Both the position numbers and the translations under genes were made by a program. The notes beneath the pieces were generated by a model. The model was not told where the DNA came from. It saw nothing but the letters and a program-made list of their open reading frames with translations, and searched no databases. Shown here one piece after another: positions 1 to 8,659 of a stretch of DNA of 64,000 nucleotides; the first letter of the stretch is position 1, and the number at the start of each line of letters is the position of its first letter. This DNA comes from CAYQOX01 sp964419335 (GTDB lineage Bacteria; Hinthialibacterota; Hinthialibacteria; Hinthialibacterales; Hinthialibacteraceae): positions 1 through 64,000 of the forward strand of contig CAYQOX010000001.1 in the NCBI GenBank assembly GCA_964419335.1. The letters run 5' to 3'.

Positions 1-131
1 ATGTTAAAAAGAACACTTAGAAGATTATATCGAATTTCATGAAGACAGGTTCTTATTATACATCCATTATCTCGAACATTAGTGGTATGAATATTTTTAG
101 ATGTGATGGATTTTTTAGGTTATCTAGATTC

Positions 132-995
132 TTAAATTATATTAAACCATTCTTTATCCACTTCTACACTTTCAACCATTTGGGTATTAATTCCCAAACC
201 TAATTCTTTTAATTTGTCAGCAAGTTGGTCGCCATCCATTAAATCAATTGGTGTTGCTCCATCTCTCTTGGCTTCTTTTATTGCATCCCGTGTAAAAGTA
301 CCTGTAGTTACAAAAAGTCCTTTATCCGCTCTCCCAATTAAAGCGCCGCGGAAATCTCTGATGGCTGCACAAGAAACCGAACCTTGGTATCGTTTGCATT
401 GGAATAGCAGGTGAAAACTTAGTAATCCTCCAACTCTAACAATTCCTTTTCCATCAATACCCCCATCACCAGTTTTACCAGTGACTTCAACTTGAACAAA
501 ACCTGATTCTCTTAACATTCTTTGGATTAAGCGTTCAAAAGTATCTGGGGATAATTCTTGTGTAAGAATGTGATGTAGATTATTCCTCCAGTCTTCAATT
601 TCTTCAGGTAATTCATCAATATCATGTTTATTAAGATCCTTGTCTTTGGATTCTTCTTTATCGGTTTCGTTGACACATTTGACAACATTTTTTGGATCAA
701 CAGATTTTATATCCCTTTTTTCAGGAATGATCACCCAAACTCCTCGCTCAGAATTATCGATTAATCCATATTTTTTTAGGTATGTACGAGCCCATGCAAG
801 TCTATATTCAATTTCTGTTTGATTACTTCTTTCTGGATTATGTGGAATAGCAAGTATTTCTTCAGGCAAATCAAGATATTCTGAAACTTGTGAAGATATT
901 TCATCAATAGAAGCAGAACCTCCCAAATCATGCAATGCTTTTAATAGTGGATTCATTAATTCTTGGAATTTTGGAATATCTGAATGCTTTGCCAT
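132..995 (-). CDS. mrr: Mrr-family restriction endonuclease (287 aa)
   Basis: Predicted type IV-like restriction nuclease that would cut modified or foreign DNA in the cytoplasm. Residues about 1-95 look like the Mrr N-terminal winged-helix domain, followed by an acidic/lysine-rich linker (about 100-135). The C-terminal Mrr catalytic domain (about 140-275) carries the PD-(D/E)xK signature: GDGGIDG with D181, then QCK with Q199 and K201, and a downstream GLFVTTGTFT strand. The length is usual for Mrr. An AAAGG precedes the ATG. The gene lies 30 bp downstream of another nuclease-like gene on the same strand and is probably cotranscribed with it. No methyltransferase or helicase is next to it, so it fits a stand-alone modification-dependent enzyme. 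The family call is firm; the methylation specificity cannot be read from sequence. Confidence 0.88.
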   Translation of the reverse strand: MAKHSDIPKFQELMNPLLKALHDLGGSASIDEISSQVSEYLDLPEEILAIPHNPERSNQTEIEYRLAWARTYLKKYGLIDNSERGVWVIIPEKRDIKSVDPKNVVKCVNETDKEESKDKDLNKHDIDELPEEIEDWRNNLHHILTQELSPDTFERLIQRMLRESGFVQVEVTGKTGDGGIDGKGIVRVGGLLSFHLLFQCKRYQGSVSCAAIRDFRGALIGRADKGLFVTTGTFTRDAIKEAKRDGATPIDLMDGDQLADKLKELGLGINTQMVESVEVDKEWFNII

Positions 996-1025
996 TTATA
1001 CAACCTTTCATAACTCTTTATAATA

Positions 1026-1913
1026 TTACGCCCGTCTTTGATAGGCTTTCTCCAAAAGTTGTTTTAGCAGTTCACGATTATTTTTGATATCTTGATCTTT
1101 TAATTTTAGTCGGTATCTTCCCCTTCGTGTATCATAGTCAAGAATGTCGATATCAGAATTATCTAATTGTGTATCTATTTCTTCATCTTGAGATATCTTG
1201 AGCTCAATTTTCATGGCATTGCGTTGAGGTTTACATACTGCGAAATTGAATGGTTTTCCGTCAACGCTAAAACCTATGTAATGCTTGTTATATGTTTGTA
1301 AGCAAGTTGGAGAAAATTCATTTACAATCTCTTGTATTTGATCAACTAACTTTACCGTTTTTGGTGTACCTCGTTTTTGTTCCCAATAATTTCTATCGGC
1401 TGGTTCTGCTGTATCTTCGTCTTCATCAACATATCCTAATCGAACTGTATCTAAAACTTTTGTAAATTGGAGTCCAATTCCATTTGGTAATTCAATTGCG
1501 GATAGTTGAAGGGCAATGATTGGAATGAATCCATTGAACAAACTAATCACATTTAGGAAGCGGCTAGTGATATCCTCGGCAACGATTACCGCTGTATGGT
1601 CGTATTGAGGATATCGTCTTCTTTCAACATCCCAATATTCTATAGTTCGGATGATATGGGATTCGTCGGTCGAGCCAAGTTGAATCTCAACTTCATATCT
1701 ACCATACCCATCAACATCTTGAAGAAGTAAATCAAGACGCCCCGCGTCTGGATGCAGGCGTTCTCTATCCTTAAGTACAACATCACCTAATTTAAGTATG
1801 GATGGTTCATCCGCGATTACGTCTTGAAGCCATTTCTCATTTAAAACAGGATGGTTCTTAAGATTGACGGTATTCAATTTTATGTGTTTGTTTGCATGTA
1901 TTGCTTGCTCCAT
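1026..1913 (-). CDS. PD-(D/E)xK nuclease-like protein of unknown function (295 aa)
   Basis: No precise function is recognised. Residues about 55-110 read like a PD-(D/E)xK core: GRLDLLL with D61, then YEVEIQLG with E74 and E76, then a helix rich in charged residues (HIIRTIEYWDVERRRYPQY) and a hydrophobic strand (TAVIVAE). This resembles the nuclease fold of NucS-like and Holliday-junction-resolvase-like proteins. The middle is acidic (VDEDEDTAEP about 167-176). The C-terminal half probably forms a second globular domain. An AGAGG ribosome site precedes the ATG. It is the first gene of an apparent two-gene unit with the Mrr nuclease. DNA repair or phage defence are the plausible roles, inferred from fold and neighbour only. 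Confidence 0.6.
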   Translation of the reverse strand: MEQAIHANKHIKLNTVNLKNHPVLNEKWLQDVIADEPSILKLGDVVLKDRERLHPDAGRLDLLLQDVDGYGRYEVEIQLGSTDESHIIRTIEYWDVERRRYPQYDHTAVIVAEDITSRFLNVISLFNGFIPIIALQLSAIELPNGIGLQFTKVLDTVRLGYVDEDEDTAEPADRNYWEQKRGTPKTVKLVDQIQEIVNEFSPTCLQTYNKHYIGFSVDGKPFNFAVCKPQRNAMKIELKISQDEEIDTQLDNSDIDILDYDTRRGRYRLKLKDQDIKNNRELLKQLLEKAYQRRA

Positions 1914-2004
1914 AATAACGGCCTCTTGATGAAAGATTGATTATTAATAAATTTTACAAATACCATGTTTCTTATTACGGCTCAAGTGTATTTTTTGCAA
2001 TTCC

Positions 2005-3216
2005 TCACTCCCCATATTTCTCCCTGAAATCCTCAATCCTATGAAATGTCATATAATTCGCGTCGTGGTAGTTGTGGGCGTCTTTGTAGGCGGTGCGGGA
2101 GAGGAAAATGATGTCGTCGCCGTCGAAGCGGAAATCGATGTATTGGAATCCAACCTTGGAATCATTGCCGATATTGTCGTAATCTTCTTTGTCTTCCAGT
2201 AGGACGGCATGATGCTTCCAGTCCATCGCGTCTTCGGAGGAATAGAGCGAGAGGGAATTACGTTGGCGGGGATTGTCGGGATTGGTGTTGCCGTTGGCGA
2301 TGGTCCAATAGAGGCCGGTTTTGGGATCATGGCGAATAGCGAACTTGGTCATCCCGCCGGGAAAATTGATAAATCCCGTTTTGGGATCGAAGGTCACCCG
2401 GCGTCCCTCATCATGCACTTGCACCACGGCGGCAATATCCACTACCGGAGCGGAATTGACGCGCAGGATGTTGACCCGTTGGTTAGAGGGTGTAACCACG
2501 ATATTGCCCTCCAGCCAGCCGAAATTCCTCTCCTCGACTTCTTCTAAATCGATGCCGAAATGCGGCGGATACTCTTCCTGATCGAAGACCAGCTGGTTGC
2601 TCATGCGCCAGGATTCTGCTTTGAGCAAATCCGCGTTAGCCTTGGCGGAAATTACCAACGAGCGGAATCCCTCAGGCCATTCGTGAGTGTAATTGTTCTC
2701 GAAGGCACGATACAACCGCCCTTCGTGCAGCACCACCGGCATGGGCGCGCAGTGGTAGCCCGCTTCGTCGCCTTGGGGGAATAGCAGGCCGGAGTTTTTA
2801 TCCTCGGGGGATGTCCAGGTATGACCGTGGTCTTCGCTTTTACGGATGACGATCGCCTTGTTAGGACCTGAACAGCCAAGGTAATACACCGCGCCGCGAT
2901 GCTTAAAGAATCCCGCCCAAAAACTGGGGGTGATGTCGGTGACATAGCGCCATGTCGCGCCATCGTCTTTCGAGCGAAAGATCAGAGATACGGTGGGTTC
3001 GGGCGCGTTGGGACCAAACATGTCCATCCCCGCGAGCAGGTCGCCATTATCTAAACGGATGATCGATGGGCTGCCGAGATAAATTCCCGTGGCCGACGGG
3101 CTGAAGTGCACTACGTTTTCCAGCGGATCAAGGATGCCTTGGCTTGTGGCCTGGTTGCATTGAGCGATGGCAAATACGACTGACAGAATTAACAGAATAT
3201 AAATGGTTTTACGCAT
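2005..3216 (-). CDS. Secreted sialidase/BNR-repeat-like protein (403 aa)
   Basis: Exported protein with a six-bladed sialidase-like propeller. The start is taken at 3216 because AGAGAGG lies 8 bases upstream; a start nine codons earlier lacks this. Residues 1-27 form a signal peptide. IAQC at 17-20 could be a weak lipobox, but Gln before Cys is atypical. Two Asp-box (S-x-D-x-G-x-T-W) motifs are visible at about 82-89 (SKDDGATW) and 127-134 (SEDHGHTW), with a degenerate third near the C-terminus. Family members act on sialic acid or other glycans, but many BNR proteins in these lineages have no proven activity. It stands alone between the parDE module and the nuclease genes, and sulfatases lie 1 kb away, in keeping with glycan use. 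Confidence 0.7.
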   Translation of the reverse strand: MRKTIYILLILSVVFAIAQCNQATSQGILDPLENVVHFSPSATGIYLGSPSIIRLDNGDLLAGMDMFGPNAPEPTVSLIFRSKDDGATWRYVTDITPSFWAGFFKHRGAVYYLGCSGPNKAIVIRKSEDHGHTWTSPEDKNSGLLFPQGDEAGYHCAPMPVVLHEGRLYRAFENNYTHEWPEGFRSLVISAKANADLLKAESWRMSNQLVFDQEEYPPHFGIDLEEVEERNFGWLEGNIVVTPSNQRVNILRVNSAPVVDIAAVVQVHDEGRRVTFDPKTGFINFPGGMTKFAIRHDPKTGLYWTIANGNTNPDNPRQRNSLSLYSSEDAMDWKHHAVLLEDKEDYDNIGNDSKVGFQYIDFRFDGDDIIFLSRTAYKDAHNYHDANYMTFHRIEDFREKYGE

Positions 3217-3290
3217 GATCGGTACCTCTCTGATTTTGAGCATTTATTCTGGCCGAGGAATAACTAAAACATCAGGGAATCCGTTTGTCT

Positions 3291-3651
3291 TTATATCTCG
3301 TTTTTCTCTATCTGGTGTCTGGTCTGCATAATCTCTTCAGCCAGTTCATGCCCAAGTTTTTTGACCAGTGTCTCAATATCTCTTTTACTGTGAAGAACAG
3401 TTGCTATGACGATATTCTCTTCGAGCGGTTCATAAACCGCAAAATGTTTTCCCGCCGGAGACATAAAATAGGGAAAGGAACGATAACGGCGTTGCTTTCC
3501 CTGCTCTGGATTGTCAGCCATATTCTGAAACGCCTGGAACAACTCTGTCATATAGGTTTGAGCTACGCGCTCCCCCCCAGTTCTCAACAGAGAATTGGTA
3601 TATATCTTCCATATCCAGAAAAGCACGGCGGGTAAAATAATAATGAGCCAC
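3291..3651 (-). pseudogene. parE: ParE-type toxin, frameshifted in a G7 run
   Basis: RelE/ParE-superfamily toxin split between two frames. From a GTG at 3651, three bases past the parD stop, the reading gives VAHYYFTRRAFLDMEDIYQF and reaches SVENWG, typical of the ParE N-terminus. At the seven-G run (C at 3572-3578 on the + strand) this frame goes wrong. The frame offset by one continues with ERVAQTYMTELFQAF through the typical ParE C-terminus (HFAVYEPLEENIVIATVLH) to the stop at 3291. Removing one G restores a continuous toxin of about 119 residues reading NWGERVAQ across the join. The long reading frame that runs through from upstream is a hybrid and not a real protein. The cause may be an inactivating mutation, phase variation or a sequencing error. 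Confidence 0.85.
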
Positions 3652-3654
3652 GCT

Positions 3655-3927
3655 CTATGTCCAGTCCCCGGTTTCTTTCTTTTGAAAAATTTCGCGGTCT
3701 TTGAAAAAATCACCCGTTGATTTGAAATATCGTCCAGCCGCAATATCTTCATATCCCTCGCGTATCGCTTCACGAGCCTGATAAATATCGGTTTCTTCCA
3801 TATCACGTCGTATTAGCGAACGAATATATTCACTTGGGGTTTTGTAATAACCTTTCGGACCCACAACACGCGCTACATGTTGAGCAAGAGGTTCTGGCAA
3901 CCGGGCATTCACACGATCTGAAGCCAT
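3655..3927 (-). CDS. parD: ParD-type ribbon-helix-helix antitoxin (90 aa)
   Basis: Antitoxin of a type II toxin-antitoxin pair. The N-terminus (RVNARLPEPLAQHVARVV) has the strand-helix pattern of CopG/ParD ribbon-helix-helix DNA-binding proteins, followed by TPSEYIRSLIRRDM, the second helix. The C-terminal segment (about 45-90) is the toxin-binding tail, with the usual GYEDIAAGRY motif. The length fits ParD. AGGAG lies 11 bases before the ATG. The toxin starts 3 bases after its stop. The pair is probably autoregulated: a strong promoter with a palindromic -10 lies just upstream. The reading frame is intact although the toxin is not. Confidence 0.88.
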   Translation of the reverse strand: MASDRVNARLPEPLAQHVARVVGPKGYYKTPSEYIRSLIRRDMEETDIYQAREAIREGYEDIAAGRYFKSTGDFFKDREIFQKKETGDWT

Positions 3928-3963
3928 AATTTGTACGCTCCTTCATATTCAACGTTCCTGAAT

Positions 3964-3992
3964 ATTATATAATGTGTAGCAATAATGTTCAA
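3964..3992 (-). promoter_or_regulatory. sigma-70 promoter of parDE with palindromic -10
   Basis: On the minus strand TTGAAC and TATAAT are separated by exactly 17 bases. The -10 element is embedded in the 10-bp palindrome ATTATATAAT (3964-3973), a natural operator for the ribbon-helix-helix antitoxin downstream. The position, about 40 bases before the parD start, fits. Confidence 0.65.
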
Positions 3993-4162
3993 ATCTGTCG
4001 CCGCTTCCATCTAACAAAATCACTTTTTTGCGAAAGCGCTATTTTTAGTTTGATTATAAAGTATGAAATGGCTCACGGATAGTGAAAATGAAAGATTGAT
4101 TCTTGGGGAAGAATATGAGAGAATAGCCTGAAAATTATCACTTCAAAAAAATGAGGATAACT

Positions 4163-5671
4163 ATGAATAATATTCAAGTGGATCGACGGGGATTTTTGAA
4201 GACGAGCGCTTATAGCGCGGCATGCGCCGGTGTTGCTCCCGGTTTGTTGGCAAGAAAAGCCCACGCGCAAGATCGCCCCAATATTATATGGATTATCGTT
4301 GAGGATATGTCAGCCCACTTTGGCTGCTATGGTGAAACCAATATCGAAACACCCAATGTGGATCGCATGGCGGAACGCGGCTTGAAGTTCGAAAAAGCGT
4401 TCATCACCGCGCCGGTATGTTCACCGGCGCGTTCGGCTTTAATCACCGGGATGTATCAAACCAGTATCGGGGTACATCAGCATCGCAGCGGCCGCGGGAA
4501 AGAGAAAATCTACTTGCCGGATCATGTAAAGATGATTCCCAAAATGTTCCAAGAGGCAGGGTACTATACCTGCAACGCGAATGGGCCGGGAAAGAATCCA
4601 AACCGCGGCAAAACCGATTATAACTTCGAGTTCGATCCAGCCGTCTATGATGGGACCGATTGGTCGGAACGCAAAGAAGGCCAGCCTTTCTTTGCGCAGA
4701 TTCAATTGAACGGTGGGAAATATCGCCACGGTCGTAACTGGAAAAACCGGGTCGAGAAGACACTGGGGTCGACGACCTCTCATGATCAAGTGCAATTACC
4801 CCCTTATTACCCTGAGCATCCTGACATTGTCGAGGATTGGGCGCAATATCTCGATACGGTGCGCTTTACTGATTATGAGGTGGGGAAGGTGTTTGAGCGT
4901 TTGAAGGAAGAGGGCATTGAGGACAATACTTATGTATTCTTCATCACCGACCATGGCATTAGCCACGTGCGCGGGAAACAATATTTGTATGAGGAAGGTA
5001 TTCATATTCCATTTCTCGTGACCGGACCAGGGATCCAACCAGGGAGTGTACGCGATGATTTGATCGTGCATATCGACATGGCAGCGACCTCCTTGGCGTT
5101 AGCAGGAATCGAGGTGCCGGCTTATCTCGAAAGTCGTGATCTCTTCAAAGAAGATTACTACGAACGTCCGTTTATCGTTTCTGCCCGGGATCGCTGTGAT
5201 GAAACGGTGGATTACATTCGAGGTGTTCGCACTGAGCATTTTAAATACATCCGCAACTATCTCCCTGAGCGGCCTTATCTTGCTCCCAATGCCTACAAGG
5301 ACCATAAAAAGATTGTAAGAGTCATGCGACAATTGCATGAAGAAGGAAAACTAAATGAGCATCAATCCCTGATTATGGCAGAAGAGCGTCCGGAAGAAGA
5401 ACTCTACGATTTACGCAGTGATCCTTATGAATTGCAGAACCTTGCAGAGAAGGAAGAGCATTTAGAGCAACTCGTTTACATGCGTGGATTGTTGCACGCT
5501 TGGGAGGATATTACCGGTGATGAAGGACGCAGGCCGGAACCGGAAGCCATGTTTAATAGCGATATGGAAGTGTATGTTAATAACATTCGTGGACGTGGCG
5601 ACGAGGAGCGTGCGAAGATCATTGAAGAGAACATCGAACTCATGAAAACCTGGGCACGCCAAGGAAAATAA
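4163..5671 (+). CDS. Tat-exported sulfatase, SGSH-like (502 aa)
   Basis: Formylglycine-dependent sulfatase that would hydrolyse sulfate esters or N-sulfates from glycans in the periplasm. The start at 4163 is preferred because GAGGA ends a few bases before it; an ATG 12 bases upstream overlaps that site. The leader has a twin-arginine motif (DRRGFLKTS) and an alanine-rich hydrophobic stretch ending near AHA. After it come NIIWIIVEDMSAHFGCYG, the metal-binding strand with the E-D variant seen in N-sulfoglucosamine sulfohydrolase-like enzymes, and CSPAR at Cys86, the residue converted to formylglycine. FFITDHG and a C-terminal LYDLRSDPYELQNLA are family hallmarks. A second sulfatase follows 110 bp downstream. 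The maturation enzyme is not in this window. Confidence 0.92.
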   Translation: MNNIQVDRRGFLKTSAYSAACAGVAPGLLARKAHAQDRPNIIWIIVEDMSAHFGCYGETNIETPNVDRMAERGLKFEKAFITAPVCSPARSALITGMYQTSIGVHQHRSGRGKEKIYLPDHVKMIPKMFQEAGYYTCNANGPGKNPNRGKTDYNFEFDPAVYDGTDWSERKEGQPFFAQIQLNGGKYRHGRNWKNRVEKTLGSTTSHDQVQLPPYYPEHPDIVEDWAQYLDTVRFTDYEVGKVFERLKEEGIEDNTYVFFITDHGISHVRGKQYLYEEGIHIPFLVTGPGIQPGSVRDDLIVHIDMAATSLALAGIEVPAYLESRDLFKEDYYERPFIVSARDRCDETVDYIRGVRTEHFKYIRNYLPERPYLAPNAYKDHKKIVRVMRQLHEEGKLNEHQSLIMAEERPEEELYDLRSDPYELQNLAEKEEHLEQLVYMRGLLHAWEDITGDEGRRPEPEAMFNSDMEVYVNNIRGRGDEERAKIIEENIELMKTWARQGK

Positions 5672-5781
5672 ATGCACCTTTCGGCAAGACGAACATATAA
5701 AAGAATTGAAGGAACACCATAGGATTAAGCACTTCGGAACAAAGGAAAGATAACGATGAATCGTAAAAAGGGGAAAAAGAT

Positions 5782-7194
5782 ATGAATCAAACAAGACGTC
5801 AATTCTTACGAACGACAGGATTCGGTGCGGCTTCGATGATGGCGGCACCTGCTGTTTTGGCGGCAGAAACGCAGAAAGGTCAAAAGCCTAACATCGTGGT
5901 CATTTTTTGCGATGATCTGGGCTATGGCGATTTGGGAGTTTTTGGTCATCCGACGATTCGCACGCCTTATTTGGATCGTATGGCCGAGCAAGGGCAAAAG
6001 TGGACGAACTTCTATGTCGCGGCCAGTGTTTGTACTCCCAGCCGGGCAGCCATTATGACGGGGCGCTACCCCATTCGCAGCGGTATGTGCAGCAACAAAC
6101 GCCGGGTGTTGTTTCCCGATTCTGCAGGGGGATTGCCCCAAAGCGAAATTACCTTCGCCGAAGTGATGAAGAAGCAAGGGTATAAAACCGCTTGTGTAGG
6201 GAAATGGCATTTGGGTCATTTGGAACCTTATTTACCTACCAACCACGGTTTTGACTCATACTTCGGAATTCCTTACAGCAATGATATGGATGCTACTGAA
6301 GGGGGACGCAAGAAGTTTCAAGATCCCAAAATTGAATATTTCAATGTCCCCTTAATGCGGGATGAAGAGATTATCGAACGTCCTGCGGATCAAAATACGA
6401 TCACCAAACGATATACGGAAGAATCCATCAAAATTATTAAAGAAAATAAAGATCAACCGTTCTTTCTTTATCTTGCCCATAGTCTTCCTCATGTTCCCTT
6501 GTTTGCTTCCAAAAAGTTCAAGGATACCAGCTTACGTGGTTTATACGGCGATGTCATTGAGGAGATCGATTGGGGCGTTGGTCAAATCTTGAAAACGTTG
6601 GAAGATGAGGGCATCGCTGAAAATACCTTGGTGGTGTTTACTTCAGATAATGGTCCTTGGCTCACCTTTAATGAGCAGGGTGGTTCAGCGGGATTGCTGC
6701 GTGAAGGCAAAGGTTGTACGTTCGAAGGCGGGATGCGCGAACCGACAATCTTCTGGTGGCCGGGCAAGATCGAACCCGGCGTAGTGACAGACATGGGTTC
6801 GACCATGGATTTATTACCGACGGCATGTCTTTTGGCGGGCGGCGAAGTGCCGGATGACCGGGAGATCGATGGCGTGGATTTACGGCCGGTGTTGTTCGGA
6901 GAAGGGGAGAGCCCGCGTGATTCGTTAATTTATTATCGTGGACAAGAGATATACGCCGCTCGGAAAGGTCAATTTAAAGCCCACTTTATTACCAAACCCG
7001 CCTACGGGGGCGGTGAAACCGAACATCATGATCCCCCACTCTTGTACCATCTTGGCCATGATCCTTCAGAACAATATAATATTGCTGATAAACACCCTGA
7101 GGTGATCGAAGAAATTCGTAAAATGGTGGAAGAACACAAAAAGACGGTTGAACCGGTAGAAGATCAACTAGCTAAACGTATTCAGGATAAGTAA
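5782..7194 (+). CDS. Tat-exported arylsulfatase-like sulfatase (470 aa)
   Basis: Second formylglycine sulfatase, closer to the arylsulfatase A / GALNS type. Residues 1-29 are a twin-arginine leader (TRRQFLRTTGFG, then MMAAPAVLAA). Motifs: NIVVIFCDDLGYGDLGVFG (metal-binding D-D), CTPSRAAIMTG with Cys84 as the formylglycine precursor, GKWHLGH (catalytic Lys/His), FTSDNGPW, and a C-terminal LYHLGHDPSEQYNIA. All canonical residues appear to be present. It follows the first sulfatase on the same strand, and the pair is likely one transcription unit ended by the hairpin at 7217. The substrate is not readable; a sulfated polysaccharide is the obvious guess given the neighbouring sialidase-like protein. 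Confidence 0.93.
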   Translation: MNQTRRQFLRTTGFGAASMMAAPAVLAAETQKGQKPNIVVIFCDDLGYGDLGVFGHPTIRTPYLDRMAEQGQKWTNFYVAASVCTPSRAAIMTGRYPIRSGMCSNKRRVLFPDSAGGLPQSEITFAEVMKKQGYKTACVGKWHLGHLEPYLPTNHGFDSYFGIPYSNDMDATEGGRKKFQDPKIEYFNVPLMRDEEIIERPADQNTITKRYTEESIKIIKENKDQPFFLYLAHSLPHVPLFASKKFKDTSLRGLYGDVIEEIDWGVGQILKTLEDEGIAENTLVVFTSDNGPWLTFNEQGGSAGLLREGKGCTFEGGMREPTIFWWPGKIEPGVVTDMGSTMDLLPTACLLAGGEVPDDREIDGVDLRPVLFGEGESPRDSLIYYRGQEIYAARKGQFKAHFITKPAYGGGETEHHDPPLLYHLGHDPSEQYNIADKHPEVIEEIRKMVEEHKKTVEPVEDQLAKRIQDK

Positions 7195-7216
7195 GAGAAG
7201 ATTTTCCATAGAAGGA

Positions 7217-7248
7217 GAAGAGGGGGCTGCCATAGCGCAGCCCTCTTC
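7217..7248. terminator. Hairpin between convergent genes
   Basis: A strong stem pairs GGGCTGC (7224-7230) with GCAGCCC (7237-7243), extended by flanking GAAGAG/CTCTTC. It sits between the end of the second sulfatase and the end of the NtrC-type regulator, so it may serve both strands. There is no clean T-tract. Confidence 0.55.
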
Positions 7249-7262
7249 CATGTTATGTGGCG

Positions 7263-8657
7263 CTAATTACCTTGGGTTAAGGGGATGTGATGTTCTTTCA
7301 TTTTTCGGTAAAGAGTGCGGGGACTGAAACCAAGGATTTTTGCTGCTGCTTCTTTATCTCCTTTGGTTATTTCTAGAGTTCGGCGAATAATGATGCCTTC
7401 CGATTGATTCGCTGTGAAACCAAAAGGAATCACAATCTTATCCCTAGTTTGTTTTTGTCGATCTTTCTCTTGGTTATGTTGAAAGAAATCAGGGAGATCT
7501 TCCAAGAGAATGCGATCCCCTTTGGCCATGATGACACCGTGTTCGATGACGTTTTCTAATTCTCGCACATTACCAGGCCAATGATGTCTTTCCATGGCTT
7601 CGTGGGCGTTTTCGCCTAAACCGAGAATGTTCTTTTTATTTTTATTCGCGTACTTTTCAATAAAATATTTCGCTAATAAGGGGATATCTCCTGTGCGTTC
7701 ACGCAGGGGAGGGAGTCTTAGGTGAAAAACATTAATGCGGTAGTAGAGATCTTCGCGGAAATTGTTTTGTTTGACGAGGTCATATAAATTGCGATTGGTA
7801 GCGGCAATAACACGTACATTCACTTTGATTGGTTTGCTGCTGCCTACGCGTTCAAACTCACCTTCTTGTAAAACGCGCAAAAGTTTTACTTGGGCGGTAG
7901 GACTCATTTCGCCAATTTCGTCGAGGAAGATGGTGCTTTCGTTCGCAGCTTCAAAGCGGCCTTCATGGTCTTTGTAGGCTCCGGTAAACGAGCCTTTGAC
8001 ATGGCCGAAAAGTTCGGATTCTAACAAAGTTTCTGGTAAAGCGCTGCAGTTCACGCGGATCATTTCCTTTTCTGCGCGGGGACTCAGGGCATGTATCGCT
8101 TCTGCGATACGTTCTTTTCCCGTCCCGGTTTCTCCTGAAATCAACACGGTAGCGCTGCTGGGAGCGATTTGTTCCATTTGGGTGATGATTTGCCGCATGG
8201 CTTGGCTTTTGCCAATTATCAAATCTTTGGTTTGATAATCCTTCAGTTTGTGCTTGAGTTCCTGTACCTCTACCAGCATTTCTCGTGAGGCTAAGGCTTT
8301 TTCTACATAGACTTGGAGTTCTGCGCGACGAATGGGTTTTGTTAGATAATGAAAAACCCCGGCTTTCATCGCTTCTACCGCACTATCGATAGAGCCATAC
8401 CCGGTGATCATAATAATCGGGATATTCGGATCAATCGATTTAACACTCCGGGCAAATGTCACCCCGTCGAATCCTGGCATGACCATATCGGTAAGAATTA
8501 AGTCATAACGTTGTTGATGAATCAAACTTAAACCTTGATCGCCACTGAGTGCGTGATGGCACTCATAATCTTGTTCTTTGAGTACACGCTCCAGGGTATT
8601 GGCCATGTGTTCGTCGTCATCCACAATTAGAATTCGTGTTGACTGTTCAGTATTCAT
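7263..8657 (-). CDS. NtrC-family sigma-54 response regulator (464 aa)
   Basis: Two-component response regulator that activates sigma-54 promoters. The receiver domain (about 8-120) has the acidic pair in VDDDE, phosphoacceptor D57 in LTDMVMPG and the conserved K108 in YLTKP. The AAA+ domain (about 148-385) has Walker A GETGTGKE (175-182), the sigma-54 contact loop as GSFTGA (222-227; GAFTGA is usual, the A-to-S change is tolerated in some members), FLDEIGEM and the arginine-finger region. The C-terminus is a Fis-type helix-turn-helix (KEAAAKILGFSPRTLYRKMK). It starts two bases after the stop of the globin-coupled kinase, so the two are certainly cotranscribed and form a cognate pair. Its target promoters are not identified here. 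Confidence 0.93.
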   Translation of the reverse strand: MNTEQSTRILIVDDDEHMANTLERVLKEQDYECHHALSGDQGLSLIHQQRYDLILTDMVMPGFDGVTFARSVKSIDPNIPIIMITGYGSIDSAVEAMKAGVFHYLTKPIRRAELQVYVEKALASREMLVEVQELKHKLKDYQTKDLIIGKSQAMRQIITQMEQIAPSSATVLISGETGTGKERIAEAIHALSPRAEKEMIRVNCSALPETLLESELFGHVKGSFTGAYKDHEGRFEAANESTIFLDEIGEMSPTAQVKLLRVLQEGEFERVGSSKPIKVNVRVIAATNRNLYDLVKQNNFREDLYYRINVFHLRLPPLRERTGDIPLLAKYFIEKYANKNKKNILGLGENAHEAMERHHWPGNVRELENVIEHGVIMAKGDRILLEDLPDFFQHNQEKDRQKQTRDKIVIPFGFTANQSEGIIIRRTLEITKGDKEAAAKILGFSPRTLYRKMKEHHIPLTQGN

Positions 8658-8659
8658 AT

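Noticed and set aside
3652..3806. N-terminal extension of the ParE frame reading through parD
   Set aside because: This part of the long frame is antisense-shifted parD sequence; the true ParE start is the GTG at 3651 in the other frame.
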